A DNA stretch of 64,000 nt from Linanthus parryae. Its lineage: Eukaryota; Streptophyta; Magnoliopsida; Ericales; Polemoniaceae. The stretch is from positions 76,483,491 to 76,547,490 of the forward strand of contig JALGPY010000003.1 of assembly GCA_023055425.1 (NCBI GenBank). Direction: 5' to 3'. The notes beneath the pieces were generated by a model that saw nothing but the letters and a program-made list of their open reading frames with translations, made no database searches and was not told the DNA's origin. The position numbers were made by a program, and so were the translations under genes. This document shows positions 1 to 10,956 of the stretch, in pieces; within the stretch, counting starts at the first letter, position 1; the number at the start of each line of letters is the position of its first letter.

Positions 1-1
1 T

Positions 2-991
2 CATGGCAGGGCCGAAGAAGACCCGAACGATTTTATCGGGAAATTCGAAGATTACTGCAACAAGGTCAGATACAAGGGGGTAGAAGCAGAGGCACTCATG
101 CTGATCTTATTTCCATACTGTCTTTACCGAGTAGCCAAAGACTGGCTCGAATCCCGACCACCCCGATCCATCACCACATGGGAGGAGTGTGTCGCAGATT
201 TTCTGGCAAAGTTCTATCCCGCCTCCCGAGTCATACAGTTACAGAGCGAGATCCTATCATTCAGGCAGAAGATGGGGGAGACGGTGGTGGACGCATGGGA
301 CAGGCTCATGAGATTGGTCAAACGGTGCCCGAACCACGGCTTTGGAGACGCGAAAATTCTGCAGGTTTTCTACCATGCCCTAGACAGGGAGAACGCCGAC
401 AGGATTGACAGAGAGGCCGGGGGAAACTTCCTGTATCACGTGGACAAAGAAGGTGCGTATGAACTGATGAAGCAGTTGGCCAAGGAGGACACCCGACTGT
501 TTGACGATCGCAGGATGGCGGCGAGAGCCGAACCCGCAGAGGATGACCGGATAGACAACCTGGCCAAGATCGTTCACGACTTGGTCAAGAAAGTCTACTC
601 GAATAAGAAGACTGTTGCAGCAGTTGAAGAACCTGATCTGGACACAGCCATTGAGGAGCTAAGGACCGAAGACACCAATTACGTACAGCAGCAGTGGGAC
701 CCGAGCCGGTACCGACCGGGTACGAGAGACCATCCCGGGTTTCGGTACGGAAACCCGAACGCAGCAGTTTATGCACCGGGATTCCAGCACAGGCCACCAG
801 CCCAGCAGGCTGCCCCGGCCCAGCAGGCTCAGTCAGTCCCATCTGCGCAGCAGTACGACGCCCAGATGAAAGAGATCAAGTCCATGTTCCAGACCATGGA
901 GTCCCGGTTCAAGCACATGGACGCCCTGACAGCCGACATGCAGACGACCAAAACGTCACTGCGTGCTTTGAGGTACAAGTGGGGCAGTTAG
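2..991 (+). CDS. gag: Athila gag (partial at 5' end, C-terminus frameshifted)
   Basis: The reading frame is open from base 2, so the true start is off-window; the methionine at 98 is internal. It contains the retrotransposon gag (capsid) domain: the stretch around [13 protein letters not shown] (about 134-180) through FLAKFYP (about 200-226) to the [11 protein letters not shown] region (about 310-345) follows the usual helical capsid pattern. Downstream come a Lys/Glu-rich linker and a Gln/Ala/Pro-rich tract (about 780-850). Near 968-972 the coding signal moves to the other frame: the conserved gag end, with a VGQLAQQL motif, continues in the pol frame at about 975-1000, while this frame stops at TAG 989-991. 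One missing base near 970 explains this better than programmed shifting, since no heptameric slippery site is present. The product would assemble the cytoplasmic virus-like particle. Confidence 0.88.
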   Translation, partial: HGRAEEDPNDFIGKFEDYCNKVRYKGVEAEALMLILFPYCLYRVAKDWLESRPPRSITTWEECVADFLAKFYPASRVIQLQSEILSFRQKMGETVVDAWDRLMRLVKRCPNHGFGDAKILQVFYHALDRENADRIDREAGGNFLYHVDKEGAYELMKQLAKEDTRLFDDRRMAARAEPAEDDRIDNLAKIVHDLVKKVYSNKKTVAAVEEPDLDTAIEELRTEDTNYVQQQWDPSRYRPGTRDHPGFRYGNPNAAVYAPGFQHRPPAQQAAPAQQAQSVPSAQQYDAQMKEIKSMFQTMESRFKHMDALTADMQTTKTSLRALRYKWGS

Positions 992-3900
992 CACAGCAAC
1001 TAACGGAGAGACAGCCAGGAAACTTGCCCTCGAATACAGTGAATAATCCACGTGCTCAGATCAATGCTATCACCACTCGGAGTGGAGTAGCACTACAGGA
1101 TCCACCGTATCCTAGCCACGCACGCGCAGAAAAGTCGAAAGAAGTAGAACGCAAACTGTCTGGCCAGGATAACAGCTCAGTCGACCGCCCCCAGCCGAAG
1201 GGCTCGATTGAGCAGGACGCAGTGCAGAACAAGACAGATGCAGAAACAGTACCTGTCTCAAAGGAGGTACCATACCCCTTGAAGACACGAAAGAGGGACG
1301 ATAGCAAGGACTACGCCAGGTTTCTCGAGATGTTCAAGAAGCTGCAGATTAACATACCCTTTGCTCAGGCTTTGGCAAAGATGCCCACTTACGCCAAATT
1401 CCTCAAGGACATTCTGTATGGGAGGAGGCGAATGAGCGATTTCGAGACTATAAACCTGACGGCAGAAGTGAGCAACTGTGTGAAGAATGGGCTACCGAGG
1501 AAGAGAAAAGATCCTGGCAGTTTTGTTATACCGGTCACCCTAGGTAACGCTTACACAGGAAAGGCTCTGTGTGACCTAGGGGCCAGCATCAACCTGATGC
1601 CATTGACGATTTTCAAGAGTTTGAGAGTCGGGCAGCCCCGGCCCACCAAAATCATGCTGCAGATGGCAGACAGGTCCGTAAAACAGTCTTATGGAGTTAT
1701 CGAAGATATTTTGGTGAAGGTCGGTGAGCTCATTTTTCCAGCAGATTTCGTGATCCTGGACATGGAGGCAGGGGAGGTACCGCTCATACTGGGCAGGCCG
1801 TTTTTGGCCACTGGAGAAGCTATGATAAATTGCAAGAGCGGGGAACTGACCATGCAGATTAACGAGGACAAGGTTAAATTTAATGTTTTCAAAAATCTGC
1901 AACTGCCAAATTATTATGATCACGAAGATATCTTCGCCATAGACGTAGTTGATGATGGCTGGGAAAACGAGGAGATGGATCAGTTAGGGGAAGAAATTGA
2001 TAGCATATACGGAGAAGAGAAGGAGATGACTCGGTGCGAGCAGGCCATGAGAGCCGAAGACTGGACCACTTTGCACCGGGACGAAGATGGCGGGCAGAAG
2101 ATGATCCTGGTTCCGTCACTCAAGGAGCCACCTGCACTCGAGCTTAAACCGCTCCCGAATCATCTCAGGTATGCGTACATTGGTAATAATAATACTCTGC
2201 CCGTAATTGTTTCTTCTCTTCTATCTCAGGAACAGGAAGAGAAACTGCTGGAAGTATTGCGAGAGCACAAAGAAGCAATCGCCTGGACGATTGCAGATAT
2301 TAAGGGGATCAGCCCCTCCTATTGCATGCACAAGATCAGGATAGAAGAAGGCAAGAAACCGGTGATTCAGCCCCAGCGGAGACTGAACCCGAACATGAAG
2401 GATGTTGTGCGCAAGGAGGTCATGAAGTGGCTGGAAGCAGGGATCATATACCCCATATCAGACAGCACTTGGATCAGCCCGGTCCAGTGCGTGCCCAAAA
2501 AGGGGGGTATTACGGTGGTGCAGAATGAGGACCAGGAACAGATTGCGCAGCGCACGGTTACAGGCTGGCGAGTCTGTATGGACTATCGGAGGCTAAACGA
2601 TGCGACACTGAAAGACCACTTCCCGCTACCATTCATGGACCAGATGTTGGACAGGCTAGCCCATCACGCCTATTACTGTTTTCTAGACGGGTACTTCGGG
2701 TATAACCAGATTTGTATAGCCCCGGAAGATCACGAGAAGACAACGTTTACCTGCCGGAACGGTACGTTTGCGTTCCGGCGCATGCCATTCGGGTTGTGTA
2801 ACGCTCCAGCCACATTCCAAAGATGTATGATGGCGATATTCTCCGACATGATCGAGAAAAATCTGGAGGTCTTTATGGACGATTTTTCACTGTTCGGGGA
2901 CAGTTTTGACGACTGCCTGCACCACCTGGGACAGGTCCTGATCCGATGTAAGAAGGCGAATTTGGTGCTGAACTGGGAGAAGTGTCATTTTATGGTCACC
3001 GAGGGGATCGTGCTGGGTCACAAAATTTCCAGCAAAGGACTCGAGGTGGACAGGGCCAAGATCGAGGTGATAAAACAGCTCCCATATCCGACAACCGTAA
3101 AAGCGATCAAAAGTTTTCTGGGACATGCAGGATTTTACCGGAGGTTCATCAAAGACTTTTCCAAGATCACGAAGCCACTCTGCGCTTTACTTGGAAAAGA
3201 CGTGCCCTTTGACTTTGATGCAGCTTGTCAGCAGGCCTTTGACCATCTTAAGGAGAAGCTGACCACAGCCCCGGTTATCACTACACTGGACTGGTCACTT
3301 CCGTTCGAGCTAATGTGTGACGCAAGCGACTATGCAGTCGGTGCAGTTTTGGGGCAGCGGAAGGACAAGGTGTGCCATGTGATATATTATGCAAGTCGGG
3401 TACTCAATGATGCCCAGATCAACTATGGCACTACTGAGAAGGAGCTGCTTGCTGTGGTATATGCCTTGGATAAATTCAGGCCGTACTTGGTCGGGTCAAA
3501 AGTCATCGTTTTTACCGACCATAGTGCCCTGAAATATCTGCTGGACAAGAAGGACGCAAAGCCGAGACTGCTGAGGTGGGTATTACTGATGCAGGAATTT
3601 GATGTGGAAATCCGGGATAAGAAGGGAGTCGAGAACGTGGTAGCGGACCACCTGTCCAGGCTTGAGAATGCTGAGGTGGACCCGGTACCGATCCAGGAAA
3701 ACTTTCCGGACGAGCATATCATGGCGGTCAAACTGGGGAGACCGTGGTACTATGCTATAGCCAACTATCTGGTGAGTGGCACGCTTCCCGAGGACCTAAC
3801 CCCGTCACAACGGAAACGGTTTATTTCTGAGAGCCGACAGTATTTCTGGGACGGCCCGTATCTGTTCAAGCAGGGAGCCGACAACATTCTGAGGAGGTGT

Positions 3901-5031
3901 GTTCCGACCCACGAGGCTTGGAACGTGATCAGGCACTGTCACACGGCTCAGTGTGGGGGTCACTTCAGAGGGACCCGCACGACACACAAGGTACTGCAGT
4001 CAGGTTTCTTTTGGCCAACACTTTTCAAAGACTGTCATGATTATGTACAGGGATGTGATAGATGCCAGAGGACAGGAAGTACGTCACATAGGGACGAGAT
4101 GCCTTTGACTATTTGGCAGGAAGTTGAACCCTTTGATGTATGGGGGATTGACTTCATGGGGCCGTTCCCGTCTTCTATGGGAAATCTGTACATACTGCTG
4201 GCAGTGGACTATGTTACGAAGTGGATCGAGGCGATAGCGTGTCAGAAAAACGATGCAGCGACAGTTGAGCGTTTTCTGAAACGCAACATATTCACACGAT
4301 TCGGGACCCCCAGAGCAATGATCAGCGATGAAGGGTCACACTTTATTAACAAAGTGTTTGCCAGGGTACTTAAGCAGTACGGGGTATCGATCCATAAGGT
4401 ATCACTGCCTTATCACCCCCAGACTAACGGGCAGGCAGAGGTGTCAAACCGAGAGATCAAGGGTATTCTCGAGAAAACCGTAAATCTGGGCCGGAAGGAT
4501 TGGTCGATAAGACTGGATGATGCGTTGTGGGCATACAGGACAGCTTTCAAAACACCGCTGGGAATGTCACCATACCAGCTCGTGTTTGGGAAAGCGTGTC
4601 ACCTCCCGGTTGAGCTAGAGCATAAGGCCTATTGGGCTATCAAACTGCTCAACATGGATGAGAGTCTGGCTGGAGATAAGAGAAAGATGGCGCTGCTGGA
4701 ATTAGAGGAGTTCCGCAGGACGGCATTTGAGAGCGCCAAAATTTACAAAGAGAAGACGAAAAAGTGGCACGATCAGCGTATCACGCCAAAGCAGTTCAAC
4801 GAAGGAGACAAGGTACTTCTCTATAACACAAGAATGAGGTTCTTTCCGGGAAAGTTGAGATCTCGTTGGTCGGGACCGTTCATCATCAGGAAGATATTCG
4901 CATGGGGCGCATTTGAGCTGTAGAATCCAAAAGACAACTCAAGCTTCAGAGTGAACGGAAACCGAATCAAGCCATATCTCGAGAACGCCGAGGTCGCCAA
5001 GGTAGATCCAATCTACTTCGACGACCCGTGA
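968..5031 (+). pseudogene. pol: Athila pol: protease, reverse transcriptase, RNase H, integrase; internal amber stop
   Basis: The uninterrupted frame runs 694-4923 (1409 codons), but real homology starts near 968 with the end of gag. Protease: catalytic Asp codon at 1573 in DLGAS, with ILGRPF about 70 residues later. RT: fingers/palm from about 2340, with the active site FMDD at 2872-2883. RNase H: first Asp codon at 3319 in [10 protein letters not shown]. Integrase: HHCC zinc site about 3934-4075, catalytic Asp 4150, Asp 4327 and Glu 4438 with 36 residues between the last two. A TAG at 4921-4923 interrupts the conserved integrase C-terminus: after it the frame continues with NPKD and VNGNRIKPYLE, motifs normal for this tail, to a TGA at 5029-5031. 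All catalytic residues are present, so the copy is young or was recently functional; the TAG and the upstream frameshift make it a pseudogene as it stands. Confidence 0.9.
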
Positions 5032-5339
5032 TCGAACCTGAGGTAACTGGGTCGGGCCGTCGACCGTAAATTACAAAGCGCTGGTTGGGAGGCAACCCAA
5101 CGTAGTAAGTTTAAATTATATTATATTTTTTATTTTTTATTTTAAAGTTTTGAATTTTTGAGAGAGGTGATATGAGTGGGTATTTAATGAAAATTAAGCA
5201 TGTGCAGATACAGAAGAAGCAGACGAAAAGAAACAGAAAGGAGAGAGAGAAAAATTACCCCCCTTATACCCACAGTGTCAAAATAACCGAGGTGAAAAAA
5301 TATATAAAAAAAAAATTGAAAAATATTTTTCTCTGCTGT
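5032..5339 (+). other. post-pol spacer with a short hairpin motif
   Basis: No gene. At 5085-5100 the sequence TTGGGAGGCAACCCAA forms a 5-bp stem with a 6-base loop, preceded by AAAGCGCT. From general knowledge a motif of this form follows pol in many Athila-like elements; I could not check that here. After 5100 the sequence turns A/T-rich up to the palindrome array. Confidence 0.5.
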
Positions 5340-5871
5340 CTGCGTAGTTTACGCAGATTTCTGCGTATTATACGCAGCCAGCAAGGAAACATTGACTTTT
5401 GAAAATTTTGAAAAATTATTTTAGCTGCTGTCTGCGTATTTTACGCAGGTTTCTGCGTACTATACGCAGCCAGTAGCATAAACTGTATTTTTCTCAAAAA
5501 ACAAAAAAAAAATGATGAAAAAATTATTTTGCTGCTGTCTGCGTATTTTACGCAGCTTCCTGCGTATTATACGCAGACAGCACCAATAATTGATTTTTTT
5601 TGAAAAATTGAAAAAATAATTTTCAGAACTTTCTGCGTATTTTACGCAGGTTTCTTCGTATTATACGCAGACAGTTCTGAGAAATAAGTTTTTCTAAAAA
5701 GAAAAAAAAATCAAAAAAAAAAAAAATTCAATTTCCCTCTCTGTCTGCGTAAAATACGCAGCATCCTGCGTATTATACGCAGACAGAGAAGGAAATTGCA
5801 ATTTTTTTACTTTTTTGATCACCCGGTACCCCCGTTTGCGTAAAATACGCAACATATACGTATTATACGCA
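5340..5871 (+). repeat. internal array of six paired inverted repeats (12 palindromes)
   Basis: Each unit is a pair of 17-base inverted repeats of the form CTGCGTA-NNN-TACGCAG (7-bp arms, 3-base centre). Pairs start at 5340/5361, 5432/5453, 5539/5560, 5633/5654, 5745/5766 and 5837/5857, so the pair period is about 92-112 bp, separated by A/T-rich filler. The outer flanks also pair (for example TGCTGT before and ACAGCA after in the third pair), so each pair can fold as two small hairpins or one long one. The last pair is decayed (arms TGCGTA/TACGCA and TACGTA/TACGCA). The same unit recurs in the 3' LTR at 10372-10665. Confidence 0.93.
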
Positions 5872-5933
5872 CAAAATAAGCAGTTTTTGACCATTTTAAG
5901 CCAGGGACATTTTCGTCATTTTGACACTTAGGG

Positions 5934-5940
5934 TTTATAT
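5934..5940 (+). promoter_or_regulatory. TATA-like box after the internal array
   Basis: TTTATAT lies 63 bases after the last internal palindrome. In the 3' LTR the same array ends 78 bases before a clear TATA box. The arrangement suggests a duplicated promoter module that could drive ORF3 (start 6583). The box is weaker than the LTR one, so this is inference. Confidence 0.35.
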
Positions 5941-6393
5941 GGAGGGGGTCCGGCCATATGGAAGCCATTGTTGGCTTGAAGCTTTCTCTCTCTACCTCCA
6001 TTCCTCTCTAGCACCAACACACCAATTTTTCAAAAGTGCTCGGAATCAAAAATCGAAGGCATTTTTGGAATCCCCTCGTCGCAAGGAGCACGGAACTACT
6101 CTCGGTTTTCAGAAATTCCAACCGAGCTAGTGTGGGGGTGGAAGGAAAGTGAAGGGTGTTCTTGAGGAAAAGTTGCAGATTTGTTGAGTTTGAAGCAAAA
6201 CCGGAAAATTTCGCAGAAGGGAACGTTGAAGAGGAGGAAGAAAGCTACGCGTGGGTGTGCCCGGAATTTCATTCCGGCGAAGTTGACTTTACCGGCGGCT
6301 TTCCAGCGGCTTTACCGGCGGCTTTCCGGCGACTTTTCCGGCAACAACCTTGTCGGATTCTGCACTTCACCCCCTTTGTGGGAAGGTCCAACT

Positions 6394-6419
6394 TTCTAAC
6401 TCTCTCTTTAATTTTTCAG
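6394..6419 (+). promoter_or_regulatory. candidate 3' splice site upstream of ORF3
   Basis: A branch-point-like TTCTAAC (6394-6400) is followed by a pyrimidine-rich tract and CAG ending at 6419, about 20 bases further on. This would allow ORF3, whose ATG is at 6583, to be made from a spliced RNA, as proposed for env-like ORFs of Athila elements. The donor is not identified. The rest of 5941-6582 holds no convincing ORF. Confidence 0.45.
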
Positions 6420-6582
6420 TTTTAAGCACGACCCGTAGCCGGGTCATTATTTCTGAAATTTTTCTCGGTTTCCGTGCCGTGTGGACCTCTGGTAGATTTT
6501 AGGGGGCTTATTTGCTGAGACGCACTATTTCACGCGCACGTACTCTAGATTTCTGTTTCTGCTCGTTTTTGCAATTTTAATC

Positions 6583-8220
6583 ATGGCTTTAGTCAAACCT
6601 GTCATTGACCCAAACCGTAGGCATGAGCCAATTGATATCCCTGTCAGCGACATCACACTGCATAACTTTGACAGTTACCGGTTCGTGACCCACCATGCCC
6701 ATACCTATTATCTGACCGGTAAAAAGCCGAACTATAGGTTGGCTAAGGACCACCGTTTCGAGGTAGATGATGATAGGATGCCGATCCAGATGGTGAATTT
6801 TGCCAGTCGAGCAGACATTTTTGGCACTTCACTAGCTGGATTTGAGGGTACGTCTAGTTCCACACTGACTAGGGAGTTCTTTTGCAACCTTATGCATGCT
6901 GGCGATGCCGAAAACACTGATGTGCGGTGGGTCTATTGCCGTCGTGACTATATCTTGCTGACCCCCGACTCTATTAGCCAGGCTTACGGGATTCCACCAT
7001 CCCAAGAGCCGTGTGCATACCAGCTAGCTATGAGTAACCCTCCGTCAGCTGGGGAAATTTTGAGGGTTTTGACAGGTGGAAACGCGGGGGCCCACTTTGA
7101 GGAGGAAGGAAACGTGGGGCTGAAACTGCACTCGGGATTTTTGTGCAAACCTGCCAAGTGGTGGGCTGACTGGGTGGTGAACCGCATTGTGGGGATCCAA
7201 CACTTTACCTACCTAGAGAATGAGTCGACCCTGATAGTGTACTGTCTGATGATGAGGAGACGGATTGATATAGCCCAGCTCACTTGGGCTTATATTCAGG
7301 AGAGGAATGTCGCAGGGAGCCGGAAGGGACTCGGGTATAGCAACCTGATTATACAACTGGCTCGTATTTATCAGATTCCCCTCTCAGAGCACGAGGGTGA
7401 CTGGATGCCTCCTCTTCTTAAGGCCTATAGGAAGATTAGAGGGGGAGGTCCGGGACCGAATGACCCAGTCATCGACCTTGATGCAGACCCTATGGAGGAG
7501 GACGAGCCTTCCCCTGCCCCTGCCCCTAGGAGGCGATCGACCCAGGACAGACCTACTCGGGGGACGGGAGCGTCTACACTTAGGCGTTCTCAGTCCACCC
7601 ATGACCACGGGGAGCCGAGCCAGAGAGCCGGGCCGAGTCAGAGAGCTAGACCTAGCACGAGAGGTACGAGAGGTATGACCGGTCCACCGCCACTTTCGGT
7701 CATGAACCGTAGGTTGGCCCGAGTTGAGGAGGGACTTGAGGGATGCCGTGCTGGCCAGGCGTCTTTAGGTGAGAAGGTGCTTAACAAGTTAGGGAAAGTT
7801 TTCCGATACCTAAAGCACCTCAAGAAGACCACGAAGAAGATAGCCAAAGACCATGGCGATGCGATTACTGCACTCCGAGAGGAGCAGCGAGAGGCAGCCC
7901 GCCATGCGGGCCGAGAGGTGTCATTGCCTATCATTTTCCCTCCCTCCTATTCCAGTGACTACACTACCAGCTGGTCGGACGAGGCGAGCTCGAGTGAGCA
8001 TGCCACAGAGCCGGTTCCACACCCGCCTAGCAGTCGGTCAGGATCCCGGACACAGTCCCGACAGTCATCGAGCTCACGGTCACGCCAGTCGTCGAGCTCG
8101 CACCCACGACAGTCTAGTAGTGCCAGATTCAGGCAGACCAGCAGCTCACCCAGCAGCATGTCCGGTTCGTCCGAGACCGGGTCAGACCCGCCGTATAGTC
8201 CAGACGAGTCAGTGCCATGA
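6583..8220 (+). CDS. Athila-type ORF3 (env-position protein), 545 aa
   Basis: A single open frame between the internal array and the long 3' untranslated tract. The N-terminal 270 residues resemble the Athila ORF1 / putative plant transposon protein family: an LTREFFCNLMHAG motif, then VRWVYCRRDYILLTPDSISQ and, at about residues 225-275, a segment with AQLTWAYIQERN and GLGYSNLIIQLARIYQIP. The middle is proline-rich and acidic (about 285-340); residues about 370-450 are charged with heptad-like spacing; the C-terminal 80 residues are strongly Ser/Arg-rich with repeated SRQSSSS-type units. I see no signal peptide and no hydrophobic membrane segment, so calling it an envelope protein is not supported by the sequence. 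The frame is intact although gag-pol is broken. Its biochemical function is unknown. Start chosen at the first ATG, since upstream codons run into stops. Confidence 0.8.
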   Translation: MALVKPVIDPNRRHEPIDIPVSDITLHNFDSYRFVTHHAHTYYLTGKKPNYRLAKDHRFEVDDDRMPIQMVNFASRADIFGTSLAGFEGTSSSTLTREFFCNLMHAGDAENTDVRWVYCRRDYILLTPDSISQAYGIPPSQEPCAYQLAMSNPPSAGEILRVLTGGNAGAHFEEEGNVGLKLHSGFLCKPAKWWADWVVNRIVGIQHFTYLENESTLIVYCLMMRRRIDIAQLTWAYIQERNVAGSRKGLGYSNLIIQLARIYQIPLSEHEGDWMPPLLKAYRKIRGGGPGPNDPVIDLDADPMEEDEPSPAPAPRRRSTQDRPTRGTGASTLRRSQSTHDHGEPSQRAGPSQRARPSTRGTRGMTGPPPLSVMNRRLARVEEGLEGCRAGQASLGEKVLNKLGKVFRYLKHLKKTTKKIAKDHGDAITALREEQREAARHAGREVSLPIIFPPSYSSDYTTSWSDEASSSEHATEPVPHPPSSRSGSRTQSRQSSSSRSRQSSSSHPRQSSSARFRQTSSSPSSMSGSSETGSDPPYSPDESVP

Positions 8221-10052
8221 GGGCATGCCACCGCTTAGTGTGGGGGTGGGAGTCGTGTCTGCATTACCTGGTCTGCACGTTTTTTCATATTTATTTGCAG
8301 TTTTTATTTTATTTTTTGAGTCAGCATATTTTCTTTATTTGAGTCAACCCACCACATCATTCTGACCTTGCATTGTGTATAATTAAAAAAAACCGGAAAT
8401 TTTCAGAAAATCCAAAAAAAAAAAAAAAATCAGAAAATCTGAGAAAGGGCAATCAAGATAACAGAAACTGGGAAGAAATCGAGGTTAAATCCTTTGACAG
8501 AAAAGAAAGCTTGCACCGAGGTACAGTAGATAGGTGAGAGCCAGTGACCCTTGGAAACCGCAAGTAGTTATCACCTGAGCTAAGGATCCGACTAGTTGCC
8601 ACACCGCCGTCATCTAGATAGTCGACAACCCGCCTACGGGCGCCGTCACGGTCATCGCATCTTTCGGTGGAGTGATTGGCTATCAAGGGACCTCACGTCC
8701 TGTTTCTTACCCCTAGGTCCAACTAGTAAACCCGTTTGAAGCCATTTACCCCTCTTTTATTCTCAACCACTTTAGCCTAGGAAGCCTTCTTTGAGACCTC
8801 ATCAGTCGTTAGTTGGCTATTCTACGAGTTATGACGGAGGGAGTGAGTTGGGGAGGGTTTTAGATGGGAGCACTTCATGACATATCAGTTTTGGACAGTT
8901 TCAACATTGACACATTTTTCGAGGGAAGGACAGGGTGAGTGAGAGGCGACAGTGCATTAATTTGCGGAGGTGGATCACGGCATTACAAAGTGACCACAGG
9001 AGGAGTTAGTCGCGTGCGAGACATCTTTCCGCACACAATGGGGTCCGGGGGTTGTGAGGTTAATTGGTGGTTGTGCCGTTTTTCTACATCTTTGGTGATG
9101 AGGAGGTTCGGTGGGACTGCACAGTATTATTTCGACTACAGGATCAGCGCTTCAGGATTAGTGTGGGGGTATTCCATATGAGGACATCTTTCATACCCCA
9201 CGACGACAGTTTATTTTTACTCACTCAGATTTAGTCAGTTTATTTATTGTTATTTATGTGTATATATAGTCTTATTATAAAAAAAAAACATGAAAAAAAA
9301 GAAAAAAATAATTAAAAAAAAAATCAGAAAAGAAAAAGAAAAAAAAAATGATCTAGTTTTGCAGTTTTTCAGTTATTTATGTTGTTTTTGTTATTGAGTC
9401 AAAAAGCTGAGTGAGTAGCTCAATTTTCGAGACAAGTTACACCGCTTCACATTTGTGGACGCGAGAACGGCGAAGACACACCGGGGGACAGGAAGATTGA
9501 TATGGCAGGAACTTAGGTGTTTCAGGCAGTTTTTCGGGAACTCGGTGAGGGGTGTGAGTTTGGGAAATTGTGAGAATGTCATAACGAGTAGGATCATGCC
9601 GTACCTTTACATATATATATCCTACCTGTTAGATTTAGAACCTTGATTCAGAAATAGCTCGGATGGTCGGTTAATTAGGGATTCGCTCAGGTTGATAGCA
9701 AAAGTAACAGTACTCGGGTCCAGTGCTTAAATCCACCAAAGAAATCTGTTCAGACTTACCGATCGATTGCAGGGAAGTATTTTCTGGAAAAAGGGTGAGA
9801 TTTTTAGGACACTCGGTTATGTTTTTGAGATTGCGCAATCTCACCAAAAATAAATTGTTTTAGTACTTTTGAGTCGTGTACATTGAGTCTGTGTATATTC
9901 TATCTGAGTCAGTCTTTCTATCGAGTCATCTGGTTATACGGTTCAGGTTGAAAGAGTATGCAATTGCAGGGAGTATGCAAAGGTAGTGTATGCACGACAG
10001 GGTCGGTTTTGCAAAAACCGAGAGGTATGCAAGCAGGTTGGTATGCAAGGGG
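8221..10052 (+). other. Athila 3' untranslated tract with polypurine-tract-like copies
   Basis: No coding signal in 1.8 kb; A-rich patches at 8385-8430 and 9280-9350. The motif AGTGTGGGGGTG/A, close to the true polypurine tract (AGTGCGGGGGTATT at 10076-10089), occurs at 8237-8251 and 9160-9173, and also upstream of ORF3 at 6129-6142. The copy at 9160 is followed by ATT like the true site. Confidence 0.6.
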
Positions 10053-10089
10053 ATTGCTCGGGACGAGCAATAATTAGTGCGGGGGTATT
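10053..10089 (+). promoter_or_regulatory. polypurine tract of element A with adjoining hairpin
   Basis: AGTGCGGGGGTATT (10076-10089) directly precedes the LTR start TGATAACG and is the likely plus-strand primer. Just before it, ATTGCTCG-GGA-CGAGCAAT (10053-10071) is a perfect 8-bp stem with a 3-base loop. Element B has the same hairpin with a compensating T-A to C-G change. Confidence 0.75.
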
Positions 10090-10371
10090 TGATAACGCCC
10101 AAATAGGGGTTATCTTATAGCTCGGTTTTTGTGCATTTGTGCCAGAAAACTCACGTTTTAGCCAATTTTCACCCTCGGAAAGCCTCGGTTTTAGGAACGA
10201 GACAGTTATTTGCTCTTTACAAATTTCTGCATTTTCCGTACTTTCATTAGATATGATCGCGGGTGTGTTCATGTTGTCTATGCAGTAACAGGGCCCGGGA
10301 ATGCAGCAGGAATGGACCGGGAATGCATCGGGAGGCAAACAGAGGCAGAAAAGAGCACCCTGCCTTGCTGT

Positions 10372-10665
10372 CTGCGTATAATACGCAGACCCTCCGTAAA
10401 ATACGCAGGCAGCAAGGAGGGAGAGGTGATTTTGGACAGTTTTCTCCCCTGTCTGCGTATTATACGCAGCCCCCTGCGTATTATACGCAGCCAGGGGGAG
10501 AAAATACGCAGAAAGAAGGAAGAGGAAGGCAAGATGGGTCCCTGTCTGCGTATTATACGCAGGGCCTGCGTATTATACGCAGACAGCAAGCACAAAGAGG
10601 AGAAAAAGCAGCAACAGAAGACCCTGTCTGCGTATTATACGCAGCAGGCTGCGTATTATACGCAG
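10372..10665 (+). repeat. LTR A array of four paired inverted repeats
   Basis: Pairs of CTGCGTA-NNN-TACGCAG start at 10372/10392, 10453/10474, 10546/10566 and 10628/10649, pair period 81-93 bp. The arms of the first pair extend outward (CCTTGCTG at 10363 against CAGCAAGG ending 10417), so the pair folds into one long stem. A lone half-site (TACGCAG, 10505-10511) lies between pairs 2 and 3. The array ends 78 bp before the TATA box, in the U3 part of the LTR, where retroelement enhancers usually lie. Confidence 0.93.
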
Positions 10666-10742
10666 ACAGCACAAAAACTGGGGCGATTTCGGGCAGTGGC
10701 AGTTTCGTAAATAATGACAAGTTCCAGAAACTTCGCCATCAC

Positions 10743-10750
10743 TATATAAA
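10743..10750 (+). promoter_or_regulatory. LTR A TATA box
   Basis: TATATAAA followed by GACTCG; transcription of element A would start about 30 bases downstream, near 10775, defining the U3/R border. Confidence 0.7.
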
Positions 10751-10933
10751 GACTCGTCCAGACTCGTTTTGAACACACAACACACAAGACAATTCATCCA
10801 AGGACAAGTCTGAGCATCCCGGGAGAGCACGGAAGCACTCATCCAGATCCGAAGACTTAGTTTGATCTTATTCTCTCTTTTAAATTCAGAAACTTTGTTA
10901 ATTAGTTATGTCGTTTAGTAGCTAAACCTTTTA

Positions 10934-10956
10934 CCTAGGTTCTCGGTGAACCTAGG
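10934..10956 (+). promoter_or_regulatory. leader hairpin of LTR A
   Basis: CCTAGGTTC-TCGGT-GAACCTAGG: 9-bp perfect stem with a 5-base loop, 191 bp after the TATA box. The identical hairpin is in LTR B, 192 bp after its TATA box, although the surrounding LTR sequence has diverged. It would lie in the RNA leader; role unknown. Confidence 0.8.

Noticed and set aside
960..975. Programmed -1 frameshift between Athila gag and pol
   Set aside because: No slippery heptamer; the shift lies in the middle of a conserved gag-end motif, as expected for a random one-base loss.
1056..3987. Minus-strand ORFs of 60-115 codons opposite Athila pol
   Set aside because: Shadow frames of a strongly coding plus strand; no family resemblance.
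4921..4923. Readthrough stop codon in Athila pol
   Set aside because: It lies in the last integrase segment, not at a gag-pol border, and no recognised readthrough context follows; a plain nonsense mutation is simpler.
5340..5871. Regularly spaced short repeats resembling a CRISPR array
   Set aside because: Plant nuclear context, repeats are paired 17-base palindromes with A/T-rich filler instead of unique spacers, and the same units lie in an LTR promoter.
6583..8220. True envelope protein
   Set aside because: No signal peptide, membrane segment or cleavage site is visible; only the position after pol suggests env.
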